The translations under genes were made by a program, and so were the position numbers. A stretch of DNA of 64,000 bases from Apiospora phragmitis (Eukaryota > Ascomycota > Sordariomycetes > Amphisphaeriales > Apiosporaceae): NCBI GenBank assembly GCA_038363925.1, contig JAQQWL010000011.1:8432001-8496000 (forward strand), given 5' to 3'. The stretch's first letter is position 1. Each line of letters starts with the position of its first letter. The notes beneath the pieces were generated by a model that did not search any database, was not told the DNA's origin, and saw only the letters and a program-made list of their open reading frames with translations. Shown piece after piece: positions 34,825 to 44,900 of the stretch.

Positions 34825-34978
34825 TTACTTGCTGTAGAAGTGGAAGAACACTAGGTTAGTAACCTGCGAGACATCGAAATAAGACGTGATCGTTCGGGTA
34901 ACTTACGATCTGGCTCTCATCTTTCTTCTCTTACGCTTGAGGCGTCTAACGCGCTTCTTTTCTCCACTTGGCTCTCAT
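34825..34978 (-). CDS. RPL41: 60S ribosomal protein L41 (eL41), 25 residues
   Basis: The tiny Arg/Lys-rich protein reads MRAKWRKKRVRRLKRK and then RKMRARSK, the near-invariant eL41 sequence. The coding part is 34907-34978 plus 34825-34831. The intron between them (34832-34906) has donor GTAAGT, a perfect branch TACTAAC and acceptor CAG, and splits the Ser codon. A second intron lies in the 5' leader (34993-35198, GTAAGT...TACAG), so the transcript starts beyond 35199. The A4 run (plus-strand T4 at 34958-34961) has one base too many, which would stop translation after ten codons. Removing one A restores the universal sequence, so this is almost certainly a sequence error. Confidence 0.93.
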
Positions 34979-35198
34979 CGTGAACGACTTGACTGTAGAA
35001 GGTGATGGTGGTTAGCTCAAGCGGTGGGCGGGACAGATGACGTCGGGATTGGCGTTAGGAGGGGTGCAAGGCGCACACAAATCACACAGGGAATGGAGCG
35101 AGACCAATTCCCATGGTGAATAGAAGGCAATGCAGTAGAGGCATTGAGGGCTTTGGACTGGCTGAAGACCAACGGGCCAGGGTAGGGAGCACACTTAC

Positions 35199-36196
35199 TG
35201 TAGTTTACGATGAAGGTTGATGGTGATGGAGGAATCGAATGTCAAGCTTCGGGAGCGGGCAAGAATTACCTATGTAGGTCCAAAATCCAAATGCGCCTGG
35301 CTTTCGTGGGTGGTGGGGTCCGGCAAAAATTTTGGCCGGGCTTAGGTAGGGTTGCGAATCTGGAATTCGTGCGGGGCCCTTGTGCAGGACTGGGAGCTCC
35401 TTCCTTGCAAACCTGCTTCCGATGACCTCAACCTTCGGTAGCAGAGTTGGAGAGGTACTACGCATTACGTACCTGCCCGCCTGCCGTAACGTCGAACACA
35501 TCCTGGGCAAGCACAACGTTTCATGCAAAGCGGCATATCGTCGGATAAATGGCCAGCCCAATTCTCACCTGCAATTCATACACGGGCAAGTTCACCTACG
35601 TCGGCTATCTTTGTACGTATGGTTAGGTACGACGTAGATAGGTAGGTCAATTGGAGTATCGCAGTAGCAATAGAGGTCTTTGTCTCTGATTCACGTTATC
35701 GCTCGCCTTTGCCTTACCTACCTAGGCTAGGAGCTCTAGCACGCCCATACCAGCAGGTCATTTAACCACCATCTATCGTCATGATACTGCATATGTATTG
35801 GTGGATAAGGGCCACTGTTCAATCGCAATGTTCGATATTTCAGATTCCTGGGCTAGACTACGGAATAATCAACATTTATTTCCATATGCTATTTTTCTCA
35901 GCCTAGGTGACCTTGCTTGAAGCAGTCTTGTATGCTTTGCTTACCGCAGTCCTGTGCCATGCATGAGGCGGCGATCTGACTTTTACACCAGACCAGCCTT
36001 TCATCCCAGTTATTATCTGCTAAGCATGTTCTGTGGCATCTTCATGGCTGACATCAGGTAGCCTACTAAATTCGTCTAGGATTCTGTAAGAGGGAAACGG
36101 GTCTAGGAGCCTCGGTCATCTGGTCTACACAGCTGCCACGTAAAAGCACTGGCTTCAAGTTGGTGGTCGACTAATTGTAAACAGCTTTACGAGTCC
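35199..36196. other. RPL41 promoter and spacer
   Basis: The left end carries the RPL41 first exon and promoter. Short TAGGTAGG/CCTACCTAGG motifs occur near 35630-35640 and 35710-35730. No coding region is supported. Confidence 0.45.
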
Positions 36197-36502
36197 CTAA
36201 ATCCATTTCGAGAAGGGGTTTGTCGTCTTTGTCAATACCGCCACAATTTGGGAATGTGCGAAAGCGGTTACTTTGTCGGTATGGCGCCCTTTGTGGCCAG
36301 CTACCCCTTTGACGCCCTCCCCCGGGACTGCTTTGTATATTCCGTAGCCCTGGTATGCATTGTCTCCCAGACGAGGAATATGAACTCGAGAATCAAACTC
36401 GTTGAGATCAGTATCCGAAAAGGTATCATTTGCATAGTAGAAACCCCCGTTCGAAAGCAGAATGTCGGCAGTAGCTTCTTCCCGTAGGGTGCTGCCCGGC
36501 AC
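36197..36502 (-). CDS. Open frame without ATG, possible exon, unknown
   Basis: About 100 codons of natural-looking sequence (for example ILLSNGGFYYANDTFSDTD and RVHIPRLGDNAYQGYGIY) run to a stop at 36197. The first possible initiator is GTG, so translation would need an upstream exon, which would overlap the plus-strand gene at 36462. It may be an antisense chance frame or an exon of a gene I cannot complete. Confidence 0.2.
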   Translation of the reverse strand: MPGSTLREEATADILLSNGGFYYANDTFSDTDLNEFDSRVHIPRLGDNAYQGYGIYKAVPGEGVKGVAGHKGRHTDKVTAFAHSQIVAVLTKTTNPFSKWI

Positions 36503-37358
36503 AGCTCAAGCAGAGCAGCAGGGCCCAAAGGAGACCCAGCCTCAGCCAGCGCATGGGCGGCGAAACCCACATGACTCCATGCCGTACTTCGCCTGCCTCC
36601 GCTGCGAATCCAAGGGCATGAAGTGCGACTTCACCAAGTTCAAGATCGAGAAGGACCTGGACCCCATGTGCGTGCGCTGCGTCCGCGCCGGGGCCAAGTA
36701 CTGCATCAAGCAGCGACTACCGGAGCCCGGGGGCGACGGGCGGCGCATGATTTACATCGACCCCCGCGTTGGCGATGACTACGACCGGGAGGAGGTCTTT
36801 GACATGATCGACGACTTCATGGGCGGCCCCGAGAAGTATACCTTCGACGGCACTCGGCTCCGTGCCAGAGACGTCAACGGTTGGGCCCTTCCGGCGTGGC
36901 CCCAGGCTGATAGATCTGCCCAATCTGAAAAGCCGGAGAAGAAGGGAGAGCCTGCTGTACCCACGATGGAAGGCTCGGCGACAGCCCAGGCAAGCGAGGA
37001 GCAGCAGCGACAACAGCGAGAGGAAAGACGTAAGAAGCTAAGCCAAAGGGAGAAAGCCGTGGAAGACTGGGTCGAAAGCGCAGACCAAAGTTGGGGACAA
37101 ATGCTACCCTCCAGGATCAACAAAAGTAAAACGCATATTACGGTTCTGAAGACCACCGTCAAGACTCAACATACCCAGCATGATCTCAAGTGGGATGCGC
37201 AAGGTCTCGCGCCGCCATACCCGGAAGAGAGGCCTAAGATAGAGACAGAGATGACAGCAACTGCCATCTTAAGAGCCAACCTCCGGAACTATCCGACTCG
37301 TCAAACTCATCTAATCCAGAGCCTGAAAGCGATGCGTTCTGCCGCGAATGAGAAATAG
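36462..37358 (+). CDS. Fungal binuclear-cluster-like Cys-rich protein
   Basis: A single frame of 298 residues from the ATG at 36462; an internal ATG at 36579, just before PYFACLRC, is an alternative start. Six cysteines are arranged as CLRCESKGMKC, a 14-residue linker, then CVRCVRAGAKYC: C-x2-C-x6-C-x14-C-x2-C-x7-C. This resembles the fungal Zn2Cys6 DNA-binding cluster but with a longer linker and last spacing. The remainder is charged, with a coiled-coil-like Gln/Glu/Arg stretch (SEEQQRQQREERRKK) and no fungal transcription-factor middle domain. It could be a short DNA-binding regulator; target unknown. Confidence 0.65.
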   Translation: MSAVASSRRVLPGTAQAEQQGPKETQPQPAHGRRNPHDSMPYFACLRCESKGMKCDFTKFKIEKDLDPMCVRCVRAGAKYCIKQRLPEPGGDGRRMIYIDPRVGDDYDREEVFDMIDDFMGGPEKYTFDGTRLRARDVNGWALPAWPQADRSAQSEKPEKKGEPAVPTMEGSATAQASEEQQRQQREERRKKLSQREKAVEDWVESADQSWGQMLPSRINKSKTHITVLKTTVKTQHTQHDLKWDAQGLAPPYPEERPKIETEMTATAILRANLRNYPTRQTHLIQSLKAMRSAANEK

Positions 37359-37895
37359 TTCGCTTCGTCTGAGAAATTGAACATCAACCTACATACATGG
37401 AGATATATATACTACGCCACTACGGGGCCGGTTAGATGATTAAAACAGTTGCTTGGACTTAATACTAAACTCATAACAGAAAGATTATAACATTGTTGAT
37501 TTCATGCAGCAGTAGTCTGGGATTTTCAAGTATAATATGTGGTAGTTGAAATTCACGAGCTACCCCTATTCGACCTGAAAGTGTTGCCGGTATCTGTCGC
37601 AATGGTTAGAATCCACCAAGCGACAATGCCAAGCCCAGATTACATGCATAACCTCATGGCCCAGAGATAGAAGATATAAAACTATGTTACGCCTTGTATT
37701 ATGAGAATTTGCATGCACTCTTATAGATTTCAGGTTCAGGCCGCCTCCACTACTCGAGCATTGAGTTTGATTCGACGTGGCCGACGATTAAGGACGGCGG
37801 CTAAAAATGCCTTCATTGGGGAGATTAACATATCCAAGTTCTCTTATGTACTTACCTACACTTCATATCCAATCTCTCGACACAGCAATCGATTC
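37359..37895. other. AT-rich convergent spacer
   Basis: 3' flanks of the two small Cys-rich protein genes. Nothing else is seen. Confidence 0.5.
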
Positions 37896-38312
37896 CTAGG
37901 AGTCCTCTTTGTCAGTAGCCGCTAAAGCTTGCAGACGCTCCTTCCGGGCCTCCCTCCGCTGCAACTCCCTGCTCCTCGTAACAGCGTACCCAATCGAGTC
38001 TTTGGCCAGCTCCAGCCCAGTTGCTTCGAGATTAGCCTTCCTCTCCTCCAGCAGCCCGCTGCCGATGAAGAAGGCGTCGCAGTGGGGGCAGCTCTCTGTC
38101 GCATTAGCATCCCACGGCTGGAGACAGGCAAGGCACTTACCTCCGGCCCCTCCGTCCGCGACGACGCATTTGGGGCAGAACCATCGTTCGTCGCCCGTGC
38201 GGTCGAGGGTGTGGTCCAGGATGTAGCCGAACTCGTGGTCGCAGGGGTAGACCACGCGGCCCCAAAGCAGGTCCGCGCCGGCGGCCTTGAATGCGGAGAT
38301 GGTAGGCGCCAT
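37896..38312 (-). CDS. Small zinc-ribbon-like protein, unknown
   Basis: A frame of 138 residues from the ATG at 38310-38312 (MAPTISAFKAAGADLLWG). It has Cys pairs CPKC, CLAC and CPHC plus single Cys/His in YPCDHEFGYILDH, consistent with one or two structural zinc ribbons. A basic helical C-terminus (RSRELQRREARKERLQALA) follows. It is not recognised as a named family. The upstream frame lacks an ATG, so this start is preferred. Confidence 0.55.
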   Translation of the reverse strand: MAPTISAFKAAGADLLWGRVVYPCDHEFGYILDHTLDRTGDERWFCPKCVVADGGAGGKCLACLQPWDANATESCPHCDAFFIGSGLLEERKANLEATGLELAKDSIGYAVTRSRELQRREARKERLQALAATDKEDS

Positions 38313-38965
38313 AGCAAACAGTAAGTACAGCGTCAAGAGCAGTTGGAGATATTTAGGAGGGGTGAAATCGATGTGGTGTTTGATGACTACTGAATTGCAG
38401 ACATACGAGCTTGTAATATATGTACATAAATCCAAAAATGCCCTTGTTCACATATTGTCATTGTCTTGGTTGTGCGATGAGCTGATCGTTGTTCTCTAAT
38501 GTCAATGTTGGTTAGACAAAGGGGTATCTATCTGATCATGAAAGGAAACAATAATAAGGTTCCAAATTTAGGACCCGACACGATTTGTCAATGGAGTTCT
38601 CGGAACAACAAAGGCATGGTTTCGAGGCACATGTCGTATGTAGCCTTGTGGACTTTCCAGCTCGGGCATGTTGTCAGCCGGGGTAGCAAAGAGGGCGAAC
38701 AACACACGGATCGCAAGAGCACAATTACGAGCCATTTCAGTGAAACCAGGACACTCTTCAATTCCATTTGAGTCGCAAATTGTTACATGATCTCGTAATA
38801 ATATGACATAAAATTCGTACAAGCCATCATCACCCTTCAGTCCATGCCACCGCCTCTCAATAGAACCTCATGTATCATTATCAATATCCAACCAAACACT
38901 CCAGTCTCTTCTCGTCCCCTTTTTCATTCCGTCATAAGTCCAGTCTGTCTACCACAATTTCTTCC
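38313..38965. other. Spacer left of the giant gene
   Basis: Contains the 3' flank of the giant repeat gene. No supported gene. Confidence 0.45.
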
Positions 38966-41900
38966 TCATGTGAAGATCTTCTTGAACGCAGCCCGAATAC
39001 CGCTAGCAGGGGCCTGCTTCTTCACCGCCTCGGCATCTCTGGTCCTCTGGCGCTCCTCACGTCTCCGATGCCTCTCCTCTCGCGGGGGCCGCGAGTCCTT
39101 GGGTGGTGGGGCCGCCGCCTCCTCGGGCTGACGCGGCGAGGACTTGTGGTGGTGGCGCCGGGGCGAACCCGAGGAGGGCTCGCGGTGCCGGTGGGATCTC
39201 GAGCGGTGCACACCGTCCGTCTTGGGAGGAGCGCTCTCTCGCGCCGTGCTCGACCGCTTGAGATGTTCAGACCGAGGCGAATCCTTCGGCGAGTCCTTCG
39301 GCGAGTCCTTCGAGGAGCGCGGTCGTGGCGCGGGGTCGGTAGAGCGTGAGACCAAAGCGGGAGTCACGGTGCTCTCCCCTTTGCTGAAGAAGAACTTCTT
39401 CTTGGTGGGAGTGACCGGGGCAGCATCGATGTCATCCCTGGTTGGCGGTCGGTCAGATCTCGAGGACTGGCTGTATCTCCTCGAGCTGCGGTGAGAATGA
39501 CGCCGGTCGCTCGTTGGAGCTTCAGAGTCGTTGCTCTTCGCATCACGATCCCTGTCGTGAGCCTCTCTGGCACGACGTTCCTCCTTACGCTTTTCGTGAG
39601 CTGCTTGCTCCTCGGAGGTCCGCCGTGGCGCAGATTCTCTGGCTCGTCGCTCTTCCTTGCGTCTATCATGAGCGGCTTGCTCTTCAGCACTCCGTTGAGT
39701 AGCAGCTTCTCTGGCTCGTCGCTCCTCTTTACGCTTTTCATGCGCAGCCTGCTCTTCAGGGGTCCGCTGCTTTCTGCTGGAATGGTCTCTGCTGGAGTGG
39801 TCTTTGTTGGAGGGGTCTCTGTTGGAGTGGTGCTCCCGGGTATTCTCAAATGAAACACCACTGTCTTGTCTCTTCCGAGTGCGAAAAGTGACCAGCTCAG
39901 AGGCCGACGGAACAGAGCCGCCGCTATCAGCCCGGCTTCGTCTATGGTGGTGCTGAGAGCCACTGTCGCCACTCTTACTCTCCGCCGAACGGGAAGAGTG
40001 GTGGCTGTGGCGGCGTCTGTGACGGTCACTGCGAGGGGACTTGCCTTCATCGTCTGTGGAGAGGAGGTCAGTAACAGGCACCGAAACGTTTGAAAAATCA
40101 ACGGTGTGATTCCCTGCCACCCCGGGTGCCATGACACTCTCAGACGCTATAGACTGGTGCAGTGCTGTCGCGATACGGGAACTACCCGGCTCCGGACTTA
40201 GTTCCCGCGCCGCGGCATAGATAACTACCGCGGCAGCCACTTCCTCCTCTGCCCTCCTAGTGTTCTTCCTGTGTTGCCTTCTCAAACTTCGTGCACGACC
40301 CAATGCCTTGGCTCTAGGATCTGATAGATCTGGGAGGACCACCACAGGAGTTTCTGCTCGTGCGTCAAGTGAAGATGCTAGATCAGACTCATTCATCCGC
40401 AGATGCGCTGTTAACAAGTCGGCCTCTGTTAGAGTGCCAGAAGGACCCGAAGTTGGACTGATAGACCCTGCGTTTGTCTTGACTACGTGATTCTGCTCAA
40501 AGTCAGTATCATGTTCTGATAATGGTAAGTCGCTTGGACAGACCGAAGGAGGTCGCGATTCTTGGGTCAACTCACTGATGAAGTCACGTCTAGCTCGTTC
40601 GAAAACACTCTCAGTGGAGAGCTTGTCTCGTCGTAGAGATTTTCGGAGGCGGTCCCTTGAGGGCCAAGAAGGTCCACCATAGTTCGATGGCCCTGCTGAA
40701 CCTTCAACCGAGACTCCACGATCGCCCTCTGTACTATATACAGAGTTGCGTAAGGCTTGTCGTGAGTTTTGGTGCGCAACGGTGCGAAGAAGATTCCTTG
40801 ATGACTGCTGACGAAGTGTGCTCTTAGACGATTGATGCCGGAGGGAGTTTCGCGAAGATTGGTGTCGGAGAGATTGAAGGGTGTTTGTCGATGGTTTGTG
40901 AGCAAGCGCAGTACCGCCAGCAGTGACCCCTGCTACAGCGGCGGCCTCTCCAGCAATGAGGTTTGAGTTGCTCGACTCAGCTGACATATCAAGGGTAGCT
41001 TGTTGCTCTTCCTTGACTTGTGGTACTTCGGCCTCTTCGGTGACAGGGATTTCTATGTCGACTGGGGCAGGCTCTTCGACTGGGGCGGGCTCTTCGGCTG
41101 CAATAGGCTCTTCAGTAGCAGCCTCGACGGTAGCAGGCACTTCTACCGGCTTAGAAACCTCAACTGGGGCAGTCTCTTCGGTTGGGGCAAGCTCTTCACT
41201 TGGAACAGGAGCCTCCATCACAGTAGGTTCCTGTGCAACAACAGGCTCCTCGGCCGTAGCAAGCGCCTCGGTGGGAACGGGCTCCTCAGCAACAGGCTCT
41301 TGAGCTGGAACGGGTTGCTCTACCGGGGCAGGCTCTTCGACCGTGGCGGGCTCGTCGACAACATCAGGTTCCGTGGAAACGAGAGGCTCTGCGGCTACAG
41401 CAGGTTCTTCAATAGCTAGCACCTCGGCAGGCTCTTCGACGGCGGCAGGCTGCTCGACAATGGCAGGCTCCTCGACGACAGTAGGTTCCTTTGTAGTCGC
41501 CTCAACTTCGGCACCCGGAACATCTCGCTTCTGAACCTCTGCCCCTTCGACTGCGGGTACCTCGGAAACTTCGTCGATGATGTTCTGGTGCTCAACCTCT
41601 GATGCGGCGGTTTCCTCGGGCTTGGACGCTGGTTTCTGTTCAGCGCGCAGCACAGCCTTGTCTTTCACAAAGCCGGCCACAGGCTCGATTACAGAAGGTT
41701 GCGACTGCTTAGCAGCAGACGATTTCACGTATTGTTTTGACTGAGGGCGGTTGGCTTGGTTATACTTAGCGATAGCTGCAGCCACAGCTCCGGCCCCGCC
41801 AGCGGCTGAAGCACCTTTCTGAACACCGGACAAAGTCGCATCTGGCTGGGTTTTCTTGGCGTCATCGGGCCGGGGAGCAGATTTATCGTCGATGGCGGGA

Positions 41901-44900
41901 ATAGTGTCTTCAGAGACCACGTTGATCGGGGGCTCAGCAGCCACGGCAATTTCCTCCGACTTTATGTCCTCCTGGACTCCACTGGCATCCACAACACTTT
42001 CCTCCTGAACTACACTGTCTTCCGGGGTGATTTCCTCCTCTAAACCAATCTCAGGGCTGCTCCCGCCAATATCAAGAGCCAATGCACCAGGGGTGGCTAA
42101 AGGGCTACTGGGGGAAGGGGACTCACTTTTTAGATCCTTAGCCTTCGATTCAGGAATGGGGCCGACTGTGTCTTTGCTCTCTTCCTCCTCTTGTGCTTTC
42201 TCAACGACAGGCTCGGATGGCTTCGCGGGCTCCTCGGCATAGGTTTGTTTGGTAGCACCAACGATTATAGCCTCCTTGGCAGATTCCGGCTCAGCAGCTG
42301 CGGGAGCCTCTGGTTCCTGGGCTGGTTCAGGCTGGGCTGCGGGTTCCTCGACGGCAGCGGCGGCAGCGTCCTCTACTGCAGCAGGCTCTTCAGCAACAAC
42401 CTCCTTTGGTGCAGGAGGCTCTTCAGCAGCGGCCTCTTCGACAGTAGGAGCAGCAGGTTCCTCGACGACAGCAGTGGCAGGTTCTTCAGCGGTAGCAGTT
42501 TCCTCTGTTACTTCGGCTTCCTTGGGCGCAGAAGGCTCTTCAGCTGCAGCAGGCTCTTCAGCTGCAGCAGGCTCTTCAGCTGCAGCAGGCTCTTCTGCGG
42601 TAACGGGCTCTTCTGCGGTAACGGGCTCCTCGGTTACGACAGGCTCCTCGGCTGGGGCGGCAGCCTCCTCCACCACAATAGCCTCCTTAGGTGCAACAGG
42701 CTCTTCAGTGGGAGCAGGCTCCTCAGTAGCGGGAGGTTCTTCAGCGGCAGTCGGGGCAGGCTCCGTAGGAGCAGCCTCTTCAGCAGGAGCAGCCTCTTCA
42801 ACGGCGGCAGCAGCAGGTGCTTCAGCTGAGACGGGCTCTTTCTCTGCGATAGATTCCTCAGTAGCGGCGGGCTCTTCAGGGCAGGAACTGCGGGCTGTTC
42901 GGTGACTGCTGCGGCGGGCTCCTCCGTAACAGAAGCAGTAGCGTCTTCGACAGCAGCGGCAGACTCCTCGGTGGGAGCAGGCTCGTCAGCAGCAGGTACA
43001 CTGGGCTCGTCAACTGCAGCAGGCTGTTCAGAGGCGGCAGATTCCTTGGCGGGAGCGGGCTCTTCGGCGACAGGAGCAGAAGCCTCCTCAGTAGGAGCAG
43101 GTTCCTCTACTACAGCAGGTTCCTCGGTAGCAGCAGGGTATTCGGCAGCAGCAGGGTATTCGGCAGCAGCAGGTGCTTCGGTAGCAGCAACAGCCGCCTT
43201 AGACTCATCGGCCTCTTCCGCCTGGATTACCTCCGCGGCTGGGGCAACATCTTCGGCCGGCTGGCTATCAGTTGTGGCTACTTCCTTGGTCTAGACAAAA
43301 TGATTTAGTAACAAAGACTCGAACGGAAAGGGCGGTAAGCATTACGGGATCCTTGCTTACCTCTTCGGGAGCGTCAGCAACCACCTCAGGCTCAGCCGCT
43401 TCACTTGCAGCTTCCTTAGGAGGCTCTTCTTTGGCCTCTTCGGGCAGAGGCCTCAGGCTCCTCGGATGTAGCCTGGGGGCAGCCTCAGGAGCAGTCTCGA
43501 GAGCAGCCTCGGCAACAGGAGCTTGGACTTCGGCAGGTGTGGTCTCTTCCTCTGACGGCTTGGTTTCGGTGCTCTCACTTGACTCTGCAGGAGTGGCCTC
43601 GGCAACGGTCTCTGTAGGTTCTGGTGCCTCCTTTGCCTCGCTGTCTTTGGACTCGGCAGCAGTCTCAGGGGATGCCTCCGTTTCTTGGCTGGGCTTATCA
43701 TCGCTGGTCTTGACTGAAGTATCCACGACAGCTTCCGCAGCTGCTGGAGGAGTCTCAGCCTCGGCAGGTTTATCCTCCTCGGGGGGATCCGAAGCATTTT
43801 CTGAAGATTGCGAGGGCACTGGAGGTTCCTCACTGGTCTCAGGGGTCTTGGTGATTTCGGCAGACTTATCTTCGGCGGCGGGGGCGTCCTCGACAACAGG
43901 CGCCTCTGCAGCAGCAGGCTCAACAGCGGGAGCGTTTTCTGCAGCAACCTCATCTGCAACAGGGGTACCAGCGGGAGTCTCTCCGACAGTTGTCTCCTCA
44001 ACGACAGGTGCCTCAGCAGGAGCAGGAGCCTCAGCAGGAGCAGGGGCCTCAGCAGGAGCAGAAACCTCCTCGGCAGCGGGGGCCTCAGCAGGTGCTGCTG
44101 CAGAAGGTGCCTCCGTAACAGTAGCATCCGGGGCAGATGCCTCTTCAGCAGGCGTATCCGCAGCAGCTTCCTTGGCGGCAGGCTCATCGACAGTAGGTTC
44201 TTTGACGGTGGCGGTATCTTTGTCAGCGGGCGTCTCTTCCACAGGGGGTCCATTGGCAGCAGGTTCGTCAGCAGCGGCGGGATCCTTATCAGTAGGGGCG
44301 TCTTCGACAGCTGGCTTATCCTCGGCCGCCGGTGTCACTTCTGCCGGGGGCGAATCCTCTACGGAAGGCTTTTCTTCAGCCACAGGTTCCTCAGCTTTAG
44401 ATTCCTCAGTTGCGGCTTCCTCAGCTTTGGGTACATCGGCAACAGGCTCCTCGGCAGCAGCGGCAGGTGCAGCAGGTTCTTCGACAACAGTGGCCTCAGG
44501 CTTCTCGTTAGCGTCAACAAGATCTTCGGCAGCGGGAGAAGCAGGCTTTTCGGTAACTGGTTCAGTAGCAGGCTCAGCGGCAGGCTCTTCGGCAACAGGA
44601 GCGGCAGGCTCAGCGGCAGGCTCAGCGACAGGTTCAGCGGAAACAGGAGCGGCAGACTCCTCGATAACTGGAGCAGCAGCAGGTTCAGCAGCAGCTTCAG
44701 CAGCAGTTTCAGCGACAGGCTCAGCAGCAGCTTCTTGGACGGCAGGGGCATCTTCGGTAACAGGCTTGTCGTCGACGGCAGACGCTTCGTCAGCTGCTGG
44801 CTGTTCGGGAGCAACGCTCTCATTAGCAGTCTTGGCCTCAACTTCCTCGGTAGGACTTGTGGTGTCTGCGACCGCTTTCTCGGGCTTAGGAGCACTTTCA

